From Adiantum capillus-veneris (Eukaryota; Streptophyta; Polypodiopsida; Polypodiales; Pteridaceae): DNA of 64,000 bases. A program made the translations under genes and the position numbers. The notes beneath the pieces are model-generated. The model was not told where the DNA came from. It worked only from the letters and a program-made list of their open reading frames with translations, and searched no databases. Shown one piece after another: positions 44,004-55,163 of the stretch (the first letter of the stretch is position 1; every line of letters starts with the position of its first letter). The stretch is from contig CM043960.1 of the NCBI GenBank assembly GCA_014529385.2, positions 72,801,910 through 72,865,909 of the forward strand, read 5' to 3'.

Positions 44004-45127
44004 CATAGGTATATACCTTCACCATGTCAAAAAGGTCTGAGCTCACGAACTAAAAGAGGGCTACAACACTTGCACAGCACAAAAAATCAAGAGTCACATA
44101 GAAAGAGGTTAACAAAGCGTGAGTAATTCAACAATCACCTTGCTTGTTTTAAAGCAGATAAATAGACAAAATAAAACAAGTGCAAACCTCAACTTTGAAG
44201 CCATTCACAACAAGGACAAGACAGCGCAAAGACTTGATTCCTACATTTCAAACCCATACAACAACGCAAACCAAGACCAGAGAAAATCGTTACATCCTAA
44301 AGCCTACAACTCCCAAGGTATCAACGTCAAAAGGCAAACCAAAACTAGATTAAACTCAAACATGAAAACTTGAGAACGTGTGACCCTAACTTCTGTCATG
44401 TCATAGTTTCGAAGACACTGTTTCTTCTGCTCACAAAACTTATGAGAAATTTGAGAGTAGAGGATTTTTGTAACAATCAAGGTGCATGGACTTGTATGTG
44501 TAAAAATAATTCTTTCGAAGCCTGTGTCATTTAAAACATTTCAGAACTCCGTGGCTTGTATCTGCCATGTGGACATGCTACTACAACCCGAACCCAAGGC
44601 CCCGACCCATAGACTAGGAAAGCCTAGGGGATTGTAGCCTAGCACTATTGTGCACCTTGTGAGCCTATTTCCGAGACTTATGCGCATGTCTTGACAGATC
44701 CATTAGAGTAGCTAAAGCCTTTGCATGATCCATTTTCCATAATAAATCGTACGAGGCACAGCTTGCTGTCAAAACACTTTGAAGCATAGGACTACTCGCA
44801 CGCACTAGTGCGGTCTCATAGTGATTTGAATCACGGAGCATGTGACGTGCGAGCATGCCACTAGTGTGCATTTGCAATAACGTCTTACAAGAATTTAACT
44901 ACAGGTGACTTGACATGATTTACTTTAAAGCGATTATTAGAAGTTTTGACAGGGGATTATTGGTGAGCCTAATGTTGAATTCCTATTTTAAGTGACCCTT
45001 GGGATCTAACTTTCTGGCATTTTCTAGCAGCCTGAAAATTTGTAGTAGATCTCAGCAGCTAATAACCCGGAGGTTGGGACCACCAGGGGCCGCATCTTCC
45101 CATCCAAGGAGGGCAGTCCCTTGCAGC
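44004..45127. other. EGY1 intron 1, unassigned segment
   Basis: No domain, repeat or RNA gene was recognised. It ends where the 5' LTR homology of the next element begins. Confidence 0.4.
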
Positions 45128-46228
45128 CCTTCAGAGTTCCGTCAGTCCAATCAGTCTAGATTAGAAGTGATCTGGCATTTTTGTGAGTCTAATCGTAGAC
45201 CGTGCATGCCCAGTCACCTAGTATAGATGCATATCCTCTGGTTGCACACAGCATGATCATAAGCATTCCCATCAGAATCCATTAGAATCAGTTAGGGGAT
45301 TTTTCCTGTGCATTTAGCCTATTTTACCTATTTTTGAAATTTTTCACTTATTAATTTAAGTGACTTTTGTTGGAAAGTAGGTAGGGAAAATTGGGTAAGA
45401 AAATATATAAGCAAACCAAAGTTAGCACTGAATGGCAGATGAGCCAGGCGAACAACAGGCATTTAGCGACAGGTCCTCCCCTCTCTCAGCAAGAACCACC
45501 AGGCAACCCCTTGCCTTGGCGTTTTTCCCATCCCTCAGCCCTAGCGTTTTTTGTTGCATCATCGCCAGCCCTTTGCCTTGGCGATTTCAGCCTATACCGC
45601 ACAGCTTCACCCCCTTGCATCCAGCGTTTTCAACATCGCCAACAAGTTGCCAATTCAGCGTTTTCAGCATCAGATCAGGCTGCATTTTCAGCCTTGAACA
45701 GCATCAGATCAGGTTGTGTTTTCAGCCTTAAACACAGCAGCAGTTCAGCATTTTCATCAGAGCACTTCAGCGTTTTTCAGCAGCCCCAAAACAGCCCCGA
45801 AAATCAGCACTTCATTCGCAGCAGAATTCAGCAACGAGCGTTTTTGGACAGCAGTTAGGATCATTCAGTTTTCAGCCCTATTGTCGTCATCGCCATCCCG
45901 GTTGTCATCGTCGACATAGTCTAGATCTGCATCAGTTCATGCATCATCATTGTACCCATTTGTGCAATCAATCGTAGACCACTCTCGCCAACGAGAGTGG
46001 GGCCTTCGAAGGAGGGTTTTACAACGTCTCTGGTGTCTTATCTCTCTTCTCTCTATCTCTCAGTCTCATACACTTGCACATACAGTGTCCAATCACTTTG
46101 TTCGTGATCATAGCACTCTCCTTTAAGAACGAAAGGCTCTCCCTTCCATAAGAATTAAAAGGAACCTTGAGAAAATTATGGAACACTCATCTTGAGAAAG
46201 AACAACATTCACTCCGCTGCACCTAACA
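45128..46228 (+). repeat. 5' LTR (start truncated)
   Basis: Collinear with 48344-49430, ending CACCTAACA. The TATA-like AAATATATAAGC is at 45401. Rich in AGCGTTTTCAGC-like motifs. It ends at 46228, one base before the primer site TGGTATCAGGGC. Confidence 0.85.
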
Positions 46229-46733
46229 TTGGTATCAGGGCTTTGGCAGTGGTCTGTATCACTCAAGGAAAGAGCCACAAGAATCACAAAAAACTTTTTT
46301 CTTGTTGCGGTCGCACGTAACCCAAGTCCTCTTGGGCGTGTCGATTCCTAATCGTGTTTTTGAAGAGTGACAAGAAATCCAAGAAAGAAGGGCTTGTCCA
46401 GCCTCCCCTTGTGCCTCTTTTCACTCATTGAGAGCGGACCGTGCACTTAGCGGCCGGCCAATCGACGTGAGGTGGGAAAAAACAACCTTGGTGTGAGCGC
46501 AAGGCCGCCAAGGGGTGCGCCCGCGGAAAAGAGTAGAACTCGGGTGAAGAGAAGGTCCTTCTCTAACACAGATTGCAAGCGAAAGAAGAACCTCAAGACC
46601 CTCAAGAACCTCAAGACCCTCAAGAACCTCAAGAACTCAAGACCCCCAAGAACCCAAGAACCAAGACCCGCAAGAACCCAAGTTCCTCGTGAACTTAAGA
46701 ACCCAGGACCACAAGAACCCACGACTTCAGTGG

Positions 46734-47420
46734 ATGGTCATCACTCGAAGCGGAATGGATACTTCGCTTGGAGGTGATAAGCATGAGAGAGGCGAAGAAG
46801 AATTTTCCCCACCAGGAGGTTTTTCCGACCATCCCCCTTCCCCATCTATGCCAAGGATTGCACTAACTCCTATGGAGGAGTTGGAGCAGATGTTTATGGA
46901 CTGGAAGTTAGAACGCGAAGCAAGAAGAGTAGAAAGAAAAGCAGAAATGGAGCGCAAACACCAAGAAAGAATGGCAGCCATAGCGCGTGAGTGCGAGGAA
47001 GCACGCTTGGAAGCCAAAGAACGACAAGCCAAATTGGATCGTGAGCGCACAGAAAGACAAGCAGAATTTGATCGCGAGAACAAAGCCATCAAAGAGAAGA
47101 GTGATCAACACATGAAAGAGTTGTGGCGACTTTTTTCACAAGTACAGGTGCACTTTGCACAGAATCAGGAAAAGGAGACTCTCTCAATCTCTACTTCTCC
47201 AAAGCAAGACACACATGATTTGCATGATTATGATAAGCATGATGATTTGAATGACAATGATAAGCATGATGATTTGGATGACAATGACAAGCATGATGAT
47301 TTGCATGATCAAGATGTGATTTCTCACAAGCATGATGAGTTGCATGAAGATGTGATTGTTCACAAGAAGGATGATGTGTTAGTTGATACTTTCTCTAGTG
47401 AAGCTAACCTCATTGCATAG
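46734..47420 (+). CDS. ORF1: coiled-coil gag-like protein with Asp/His/Lys repeats
   Basis: ATG at 46734, 228 residues, TAG at 47418. An N-terminal Pro-rich stretch (EEEFSPPGGFSDHPPSPSMP) is followed by a long Glu/Arg/Lys heptad-rich coiled-coil (about residues 45-140: EELEQMFMDWKLEREARRVE ... ERQAKLDRERTERQAEFDRE). The acidic C-terminus repeats the phrase NDKHDDL and its variants. There is no zinc knuckle. Coiled-coil N-termini are common in plant gypsy gag, so a gag-derived structural protein is my best guess. The frame is open upstream to 46689 without an ATG. Confidence 0.6.
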   Translation: MVITRSGMDTSLGGDKHERGEEEFSPPGGFSDHPPSPSMPRIALTPMEELEQMFMDWKLEREARRVERKAEMERKHQERMAAIARECEEARLEAKERQAKLDRERTERQAEFDRENKAIKEKSDQHMKELWRLFSQVQVHFAQNQEKETLSISTSPKQDTHDLHDYDKHDDLNDNDKHDDLDDNDKHDDLHDQDVISHKHDELHEDVIVHKKDDVLVDTFSSEANLIA

Positions 47421-47443
47421 ACGATCAATCACAAAGACCCGAT

Positions 47444-47509
47444 CCTGGCTCTCGAGCCAGGTCCAAAGAACTCCTTCAGGAAGAACCGATCTTGGCTCTC
47501 GAGCCTAGG
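47444..47509 (+). promoter_or_regulatory. Two short hairpins between ORF1 and ORF2
   Basis: CCTGGCT-CTCG-AGCCAGG (47444-47461) is a perfect 7-bp stem with a CTCG loop. CTTGGCT-CTCG-AGCCTAG (47491-47508) is a diverged copy. They sit within a short duplicated segment. Function unknown; one possibility is a role in translation of ORF2 (inference). Confidence 0.3.
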
Positions 47510-47545
47510 TCCCAAAAACCATTACAGGAAGTACTATGTGTTCGC

Positions 47546-48262
47546 ATGATTGGTCAATACGCAATATACGAGTGTTTCATTCGTGATCGTTTCCTGTATT
47601 TTAGTCAGCGTCTTTATATGGTCCCTTTTCCTAGGCATGACATATTGTACATTGAGCACGTTTCACTCATGGATGAGCACGGATGTATGCGGATTGTTCA
47701 TGAAAAGTTGAAAAGTATGCATTTAAGGAAGTCACATTTCATGTCCCTTCCTTGGTACGACACAGTTGTAGAAAGAGCACATAAAAGTATGAGCACCAAG
47801 CATGGGCATTTCCGTTGTGAATTGCCACAGTTGATTGCTTTAGATCAAAAGAGAAAGATTCGATCTCATTGTTTGCATGTGTGTGGTGAACGGTTTGGCA
47901 CTCCGTCTATATGTTCATCTACATTGCATGCACAGTCTTTGAGGAAGACAAGATTTTTTCCACTCACTTTACATGGAGTAGGTATGTTCATGGTTTTGGG
48001 TTGGAAGTGGTTTCAGGAATTTTCAGCCATGGAGATTCTTGAAGAAGAAAGAAGCATGACTCTCGACGAAGTTGAAGCATTGAAGGAGCCACAGAAGACT
48101 TTGTGTTGCTTTCGGCGCGGACCAAAGAAGCAAGCGTTGCAGACCCTTATGAAGTTCAAGTACCGCACGACCCACACATTAGAGTGGGCCGACGAAGAGT
48201 CCCTTCCACGATTCCGAGATGCTATTGGCGATCTCCCTCGACGCCATATAGTTCGGTACTAG
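47546..48262 (+). CDS. ORF2: unrecognised protein of the non-autonomous LTR element
   Basis: First ATG at 47546, 238 residues to TAG at 48260; the frame is open without ATG from about 47440. I recognise no domain: no RT, integrase, protease or envelope-like membrane segment. Visible features are aromatic and His-rich phrases (HDILYIEHVSLMDEHGCMRI, GHFRCELPQLIALDQKRK), Cys/His pairs (RSHCLHVCGERFG, CCFRRG) that might bind metal, and an acidic/basic C-terminus (TLEWADEESLPRFRDAIGDL). It lies in a frame other than ORF1, 120 bp downstream. An intact ORF in an element with otherwise no pol suggests either selection or youth. It could be a captured host segment or a diverged gag/pol remnant. Confidence 0.5.
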   Translation: MIGQYAIYECFIRDRFLYFSQRLYMVPFPRHDILYIEHVSLMDEHGCMRIVHEKLKSMHLRKSHFMSLPWYDTVVERAHKSMSTKHGHFRCELPQLIALDQKRKIRSHCLHVCGERFGTPSICSSTLHAQSLRKTRFFPLTLHGVGMFMVLGWKWFQEFSAMEILEEERSMTLDEVEALKEPQKTLCCFRRGPKKQALQTLMKFKYRTTHTLEWADEESLPRFRDAIGDLPRRHIVRY

Positions 48263-48286
48263 TACCTCACTTTGAAAAGGAGGGGA

Positions 48287-49430
48287 TGTCATGTGACACA
48301 TCCAACCCTATGTGTCCGTGGACAAGCTACAGCATAACAGGCTTCCGTCAATCCAGTCAGTCTAGATTAGAAGTGATCTGGCATTTTTGTGAGTCTATTC
48401 ATAGACCGTGCATACCCAGTCACTTAGTATAGATGTATATCCTCTGTTTGCACACAGCATGATCATAAGCATTCCCATCAGAATCCATTAGAATTAGTTA
48501 GGAGATTTTTCCAGTGCATTTAGCCTATTTTACCTATTTTTGAAATTTTTCACTTATTAATTTAAGTGACTTTTGTTGGAAAGTAGGTAGGGCAAATTGG
48601 GTAAGAAAATATATAAGCAAACCAAAGTTAGCACTGAATGGCAGATGAGCCAGGAGAACAGCAGGCCATTGGCGACAGGTTCTCCCCTCTCTCAGCAAGA
48701 ACCACCAAGCAACCCCTTGCCTTGGCGTTTTTCCCATCCCTCAGCCCTAGCGTTTTTTGTTGCATCATCGCCAGCCCTTTGCCTTGGCGATTTCAGCCTA
48801 TACCGCACAGCTTCACCCCCTTGCATCCAGCGTTTTCAACATCTCCAGCAGGCTGCCAATTCAGCGTTTTCAGCATCAGATCAGGCTGCGTTTCAGCCTT
48901 GAACAGCATCAGATCAGGTTGTCTTTTCAGCCCTAAACACAGGAGCAGTTCAGTGTTTTCATCAGAGCACCTCAGCGTTTTTCAGCAGCCCCAAAACAGC
49001 CCCGAAAATCAGCACTTCATTCGCCGCAGAATTCCGCAATGAGCGTTTTTGGACAACAGTTAGGATCATTCAATTTTCAGCCCTATTGTCGTCATCGCCA
49101 TCCCGGTTGTCATCGTCGACATGGTCCAGATCTGCATCAGTTCATGCATCATCATTGTACCCGTTTGTGCAATCAATCGTAGACCACTCTCGCCAACAAG
49201 AGTGGGGCCTTCGGAGGAGGGTTTTATGTCTCTGGTGTCGTATCTCTCTTCTCTCTATCTCTCAGTCTCATACACTTGCACGCACAGTGTCCAATCACTT
49301 TGTTCGTGATCATAGCACTCTCCATTAAGAACGGAAGGCTCTCCCTTCCATAAGAACTAAAAGGAACCTTGAGCAAATTATGGAACACTCATCTTGAGAA
49401 AGAAGAACATTCATTCCACTGCACCTTACA
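48287..49430 (+). repeat. 3' LTR
   Basis: 1144 bp, TGTCATGTGACAC...GCACCTTACA. TATA-like AAATATATAAGC is at 48606. It directly abuts LINE sequence at 49431. Confidence 0.88.
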
Positions 49431-52096
49431 TGAGGCTTTGGAGGGACCCTTTCTCCTCAGCAGACCATCCAGGTGTCCCTTTCTTTCAGTACACTGTTCG
49501 ACTGGGACGTCACATACTAGCAGCGCAGAGAGGCTCGTCCTACTGTTGCAGCACCTCATTGGCAGGAGGAGGGTCTCACACCTGAGTTCTTGGCAGCTTT
49601 TTGGGAGAGGTTGTGGGACTCCAGATAGCCGAGGCGAGTCACTTTGTTCCAGTGGCTGGTTGCACACAGAGCTACAACAGTTGGGAGTTGGCTTGTCCAT
49701 AGTGGTCTCTTGGCCGCATGTGCAGCTTGTGACCATCCTGTGGAGAGTCAACGTCATTGTCTTTGAGACTATCCTTTGGTACAATAGTGTGCATCAGGTG
49801 CACTGATCAACTGGAGAAAGACAGTGGCTTTCTCAGTTGGTAGTGCTCCTACGCCTGATTGGATGCCAGGTGAGGGTTTCAAGTGGATTCCCCCAGGGAC
49901 TGCAGTTCGGTACTTGGGCTGTCAAGTTGGTTTGGACTTGTCTCCCGAGCAGTAGATTGCTCTCCTCCTCTTGTCCATCAAGAGGAAGTTGTTACATTGG
50001 AGCTCCGCACGACTTTCTCTGGCAGGCAGAGTTGTAGTGGCCAACCAGGAGTTGTTGGCTACTATGTGGTACATCACTTCTTGTTGGATCTTTTCGAGTT
50101 CTTGTATCAACCAGGTAGAGAGGCTGATCAGGAACTTCATTTGGTCAGGGCGTGACACTCAGTAGCCCGGGCCAAAGCGGCATGACAGGTCATCATTCTT
50201 CCTTGTTCACAGGGAGGATTGGGGATAATAGACCCAGCATAGCAGAGAAGAGCCCTTCTTGGGAAGTTCATCGTTAGAGGACTTCTTCCAGGAGAGAAGC
50301 CTTGGAAGGAGTTCTTGCTTCAGCGGCTTAGTACCAAAGTGCCTCGGGCTGGAGGCCCTTGGCGACCCTCCACTAAGGCCCCTGGCGACCCTCCACTAGA
50401 TGGATTTTCACAAAGATGCGCAAAGTTGGCTTGAGCAGGAGACTGGAGGACCACTTCACTGTGAGTCTGCTCCAATCTTGGGAGCAACTGCGGAGAGGCC
50501 TGGAGCAGGTCAGTCTACTTGCACGGAGGAGCACCTGAGACAGCCCCTTGTTTGGAACCCCACGGTTAGCACTAAGAGAGGCCACTTGCTTGGTAGTCGA
50601 TCTCATGTTTCCTGGGGTCCCATGGCAGAGGGTCCAGCACGCACTTTAGGTGACTCGCTACAGTTTTCAGGCTTGTCAGAGGAGCTTCAGGGCATTCAGC
50701 CTACAGGACATGAGAGAGGCCATGAGAGGGGTACAGAACATGTGTCAGGACATCTCAGAGGCAGTACCAGCTGAGTGGCTCGCACCTCTCGAGTCAGCAA
50801 CGCCCAGATGGATGGGGGCCTTCACGCGACTAGAGGTTCTCATCTCAGTTCAAGCTTGCTCAGAGATTGTACCCTCCCTGTTTTTCGAGCTGCAGGGTGA
50901 GGGTCGCTTACACCGAGTTGCAGTAGAGGCCCCACAGGTGGCAGAGTGCTGTTTTCAGAGGATCCGAGTGGTGGGCATCTGTGGGAGGACCTGTGTCATA
51001 GATCCCGACCTAGCAGCTCGAGACTGGCCACTAGAGATTGTGGGCTTGGGAGAGCTGTCCACTGGCACGAGTACAGTGGGATCCTGGAGAGTTTCTTTGG
51101 AGGGACCCTTTCTCCTCAGCAGACCATCCAGATGTCCCTTTCTTTCAGTACACTGTTCGACTGGGACGTCACATATTGGCAACGTAGAGAGGCCCGTCCT
51201 GCTGCAGCACCTCATTGGCAAGAGGAGGGTCTCACAGTTGAGTTCTTGGCAGCCTTTTGGGAGAGGTTGTGGAACTCCAGACAGCCGAAGCGAGTCACTT
51301 TCTTCCAGTGGCTGGTTGCACACCGAGCTACAGCAGTTGGGAGCTGGCTTGTGCATAGTGGTCTCTCGGCCGCATGTGCAGCTTGTGACCATCTTGTGGA
51401 GAGTTAGCGTCAGTCTTTGGGATTGTCCTTTGGCACAGTAGGTGGGGCTTCGTGTTGTTCGACTGATGCCAGCTCTTTCCATAGCTCGGCAGTACACTTG
51501 GGGGGTAACTGCTTGGTCCACTCTCACGGGCCCGGCACTTCAGTTTGAGCTATCCTCCACCAGCATGATGATAGTGATGCAGGGGGATCGTCGTACACTC
51601 CAGCCTGCTACAGAGCTTACTCCACAGGAGTGGTGCAGTGAGAGAGACGAGTGTTGGAAGTTCATCAGCGGCCTGACACTCTCGTTCATCTGGCAGGCCC
51701 GCTGCTTCCGCATCTTCAAAGCTCGTCTTGTACCACCAGCAGAGACTGTTCGGGATCTTTGGCTAGAGCTGATCCATACTCTCAGAGGACAATTCGAGAG
51801 ACTCCAGGGCAACTCCGACCGCATGCAAGAGCGCAGAGAGGCTTTCCTTCGACTCTGGCGTCCTGGGCCTTTTTTCACCATGGTCCAGGGTGTGCTCAGA
51901 TGGCACTACCGTCCACCTGTGTAGCTTTTCCCTCCTCCCATTTCTTGATTTAGCCCCATTGTACATATGTTGTTTTTTCATTGGGAGAGTCTCCCCATCA
52001 TGATTGTTGTAGCCCTCTCTTGTAGAGGTGGTTGTAGCCCTATGGGCAGTTTCATTAACTAATAGAAGGATCTTTTTCTCGGGGGGGAAAAAAAAA
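49431..52096 (+). mobile_element. L1-like LINE, 5'-truncated and rearranged, in EGY1 intron 1
   Basis: The first part (49431-49790) is a second copy of the zf-RVT upstream region that also occurs in order at 51095-51437. From 49793 the element is collinear with LINE-P from GALINWRKTVAFSVG-like sequence to the 3' end with poly(A) (52088-52096). The open frame at 50650-51441 includes MREAMRGVQNMCQDISEAVP, and 51300-51420 the VAHRATAVGSWLVHSGL segment. RT core and endonuclease are absent. The abnormal 5' order suggests template switching during insertion, or two events. Confidence 0.8.
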
Positions 52097-53010
52097 GTGA
52101 AAGGTAAAGTGATTGGGCGGTTCTTAGTTATCCGGCATTAGATGCGAAGTGGATGGAGGAGGAGGAGGACCTAGCAGATACTTCTCAGATTTTGGAATTT
52201 TACCTTGAAGCATTCGGTTTAGCTGCGTCTACTCAGAGAGATCCCACAGATCCGCATGGTTGAATCTAGTGCAGAGGGATTGCACAAGAGGGGAGTCACT
52301 CCGCTCCTTTGTCATAGATTACCTGGATTGAATAGAGTCACTCCGCTCCTTTGTCATAGATTACCTGGATTAAATAGAGTCACTGATATCCCTTTGGGTT
52401 TCACGGATAGTACCGTGCTAACAGTATTCTATTGTACGACTTTATGAAATGGAATTCCCAAAATTGAATATGAATGATTTGTATTCTCTCATCTGACTTG
52501 TTTAAGTGCAAGAACTGAAAGACAAAATGATTGCAGCATTTCAGTCTTATAAATCTCTATAGACATGATCGCAATAAGGATTAGTTAATGCGACATCAAT
52601 GAGGTCTGGGACGGATCCAGATGTGGTTACTAAATACGTTGCTGGTAGTCATGGTCTGAGATTTGGAATGAATTTTTTTGTGATTGATTTGTCATGTGAT
52701 GTCTTGTGATGTCATGTGCAGTGATGTGACTGTCGTCTCTCTACAAGTGCTAGATGTGTTGTGTCTAGTGCGTCGATACTTGAGTCAGTGTCTGTTGAAA
52801 TGGTTTATGGCCTCTATCTCTTTTGCAGGCGTAATCGAGGGCGATTACAATTCCTTCAAGAGGAACTGGTGACGTGGCATGACCACCCGTAGGCCAGATG
52901 ATGATGTGGCAGAGACGGTACAGACTGGTGACGTGGCAGGTCGTACGGGTGTCCGCATAATGCACTAACAGGCTGCTGATGTGGCTGTACGGAATCCCGC
53001 TTTTTGCGAA
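52097..53010 (+). mobile_element. Gypsy 3' fragment (chromodomain tail, 3' UTR, LTR start)
   Basis: Homologous to G2 about 20200-21070: GGTAAAGTGATTGGGCGGTTC, DAKWMEEEEDLADT-coding sequence, CTTGTTTAAGTG, and GTAATCGAGGGCGATTACAA at 52831-52850. The LTR boundary (TATGTCAC) is deleted. It contains a 42-bp tandem duplication near 52293-52376. The 5' edge coincides with the LINE poly(A). Confidence 0.72.
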
Positions 53011-53389
53011 CACAACGGGCCCCATGGACATGTGAACATTGACCACTTTCAAACTACACTGAACTACCAACCAGAAACGAGTATTTAAGACAGATTCTAG
53101 TTCTGCCTTTTGGCAGTAAGTTAAGATCAACTCCAAGGCAGACTAAGACATTTAATTTGAAACAAATGAACTCCATGCTCAAATCAACACAGCTAGTTAT
53201 GATTAAAGTTTAATCTTTGATTGAACTAAACTTATAAGTCAAAGAACTTAAATCAGAGTATGCCATGTGTTCTTTGAGCCACATAAATAGAATACACAAT
53301 GCATCACACAGGTATAAAGCACAAATCTAATCACCAAATGACGGCATTTTGCAACGAGAAGAATTTAGGTGGCATAACTGGTAGCATAC

Positions 53390-53884
53390 CTTCTCAGAGG
53401 ATGGAGTTGAGGGCTTTGGTTTAGAATCCTCGGGCTCTTCTGTTGCCACTGTTGTGGAATTTGCATTATCGTGTTCATCATCAGGGCCTGTGGCATGACG
53501 CCTGAGCCTGTTCTCACTCTTGCCTCTTGAGCAATCCAGCTTTCGGCATCGACTCCGAAACCTGCTATTGCTGTTACCACTGAGTTTGCACGTGGCAGAA
53601 AACCCTAGAGCTACCCTTTTCGATAAGCATACTGGAGCTGACCTTTGGGGATGATGATGAGAACAGGTGAAGCTTCGAATGGGCTTTTTCAGTCTTATCC
53701 ACCAGAGGCTCCTAGATGGAGCTTCTTCTGATGAGGAAATAGGGGAAGACAATCCGTAGTTGGCGGTACAAAGAGAAACCCAGGAAGATAAGGGATGGAA
53801 ACAAAGCTCTGCTTGTGTAGATTTGCAAGGTTTTTGCAAGAACGGAGCTCGGGTGATGGAGGGGGAACCTACAGATGCAGCCAT
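53390..53884 (-). CDS. EGY1: EGY1 exon 1 (chloroplast transit peptide)
   Basis: 495 nt, 165 codons, ATG at 53884, ending GAGAAG|GTATGC (phase 0, matching exon 2). It encodes a Ser/Arg-rich, acid-poor N-terminus (MAASVGSPSITRAPFLQKP) typical of a chloroplast transit peptide, then an acidic low-complexity linker (PDDEHDNANSTTVATEEPED). EGY proteins are poorly conserved here, so assignment rests on orientation, phase and composition. The start is the first ATG of the open frame. Confidence 0.75.
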
Positions 53885-54500
53885 GTATAAGGAGACGTCT
53901 GTAAGCGCGCTGGAGCAATGGAGCGCTTGCTGCCGAAGTTGATCAGCATTCGGGTGATAGAAGACTACATGCTTACTATCCGAAAAATTTCGTTAGCCGG
54001 TTTCTCTTTTCCCAGCAACATTTGTCACCAGGAATTGCTCGGAATTGCCTCATATTGGTCCCATTCATCATATGTGAGGCATGGATTATCATTCAATCAA
54101 GAGCTACACATGCCCTTTAAGTACCTAGATATAATGTCAGAAAATAGAGTCATTTAACTTTCCCATGCCCCTAATGACTTACTTCCTACTTCTTTGTCTT
54201 CACTTGCTTGCATTTCCCTTAGTCTCAAACACATGATCTCCAATAGTGCTTTCAAACTAACTCATGTTGCTTAATAGACAAGAGACTATCAAAATTGATT
54301 GCTAATATAATTTGATTAAACCCGCAATCCACCATCCCCTCCCCAACAAACACGTGCACAAGCACTCACACACATACCCAAATATAAGGAAGCTCAAAGC
54401 TTAAAAAGATAGAAACAAGAAACTTTCCTTGGTCAAGAGTATCTTGCTTGCACATAAGCGGAGATAATTGCCAAGAGAAAATGAGCAAGCAGGGTAACAA
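53885..54500 (-). other. EGY1: EGY1 5' flank
   Basis: Upstream of the EGY1 ATG on the minus strand; presumably 5' UTR and promoter. I see no convincing TATA box or other clear element. Confidence 0.3.
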
Positions 54501-54930
54501 GTCATTGATTCAAGTGATGCACAACTATACAAACAAATTGTCACTTTCTTTATGCTTGCAGTTGGCGTTTACATCATGATATGATCTCTCTTTGTGCAAA
54601 TAGAGAGAGAAAGAGAGAGGGGGGGGGAGGGAGAGGGAGAGAGAGCACTCATGTCTCTATGTACATACTCCTAATTGCATCCCCTCCACCTCAAGTTCAC
54701 TATTTGCATCTTCAATTTGCTCACTCATTGCGTTCATGCTATGACCAAATAGTTAATTTGATGGAGTATCAAGTGGATTAGTCCTCAATAAGCATTTTAA
54801 TTAGATTGTTTTTGCATCAAAATGTGTCCCAAATAGTCAATTTTTCTCTTTTTTAAATTTCAATTACTCCTCCCATATATGAGGCTTCATTGCTCTATGT
54901 GTGACTCTCTGCAATCAACTTTCAAACAAG

Positions 54931-55163
54931 CCCCTAACTCTGCAGTTCGGACTACATCAGCCCCTAATACCAACCCCCTAATTATTTGCCTTATTTAGGT
55001 GTGTATGTGCGTGAGAGGCTTTGCCTAATAAAGAGAAAACACTATTTCCCCTACCTCTGCAGTTTGGACTACATTAGCCCCTAATACCAAGCCCCTAATT
55101 ATTTGCCTTATGTCGGTGCGTATGTAGAGGCTTTGCCTAATAAAGAAAAAACACCATTTCTTT
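54931..55163. repeat. 117-bp tandem duplication
   Basis: The phrase ACTACAT(C/T)AGCCCCTAATACC and its flanks occur at 54940 and 55057 with 117-bp spacing, ending each time AGGCTTTGCCTAATAAAG. Confidence 0.85.

Larger units (their letters stand above)
45128..49430 (+). mobile_element. Non-autonomous LTR retrotransposon with two ORFs, no RT or integrase
   Basis: 5' LTR 45128-46228 (its first about 57 bp are missing), primer site TTGGTATCAGGGC (46229), ORF1, ORF2, polypurine tract AAAAGGAGGGGA (48275-48286), 3' LTR 48287-49430. The 2.06-kb internal region has no pol. It fits a gag-carrying, non-autonomous element. The solo LTR at 7923-18899 is the same family. No target duplication is visible because the 5' end is cut. 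Confidence 0.85.
39829..53884 (-). other. EGY1: EGY1 gene span, exons 1-5 (3' end not in window)
   Basis: Five exons joined by GT-AG introns give 469 codons plus two bases, collinear with EGY1, a chloroplast membrane site-2-protease-like metalloprotease needed for chloroplast development. Introns: 1, 43445-53389 (9945 bp); 2, 42901-42985 (85 bp); 3, 42655-42759 (105 bp); 4, 40041-42552 (2512 bp); 5, at least 39.8 kb if the gene is intact. The C-terminal exons (about 140 residues with the second metal-ligand motif) were not found left of 39829, so a truncated gene is the alternative. Confidence 0.85.
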
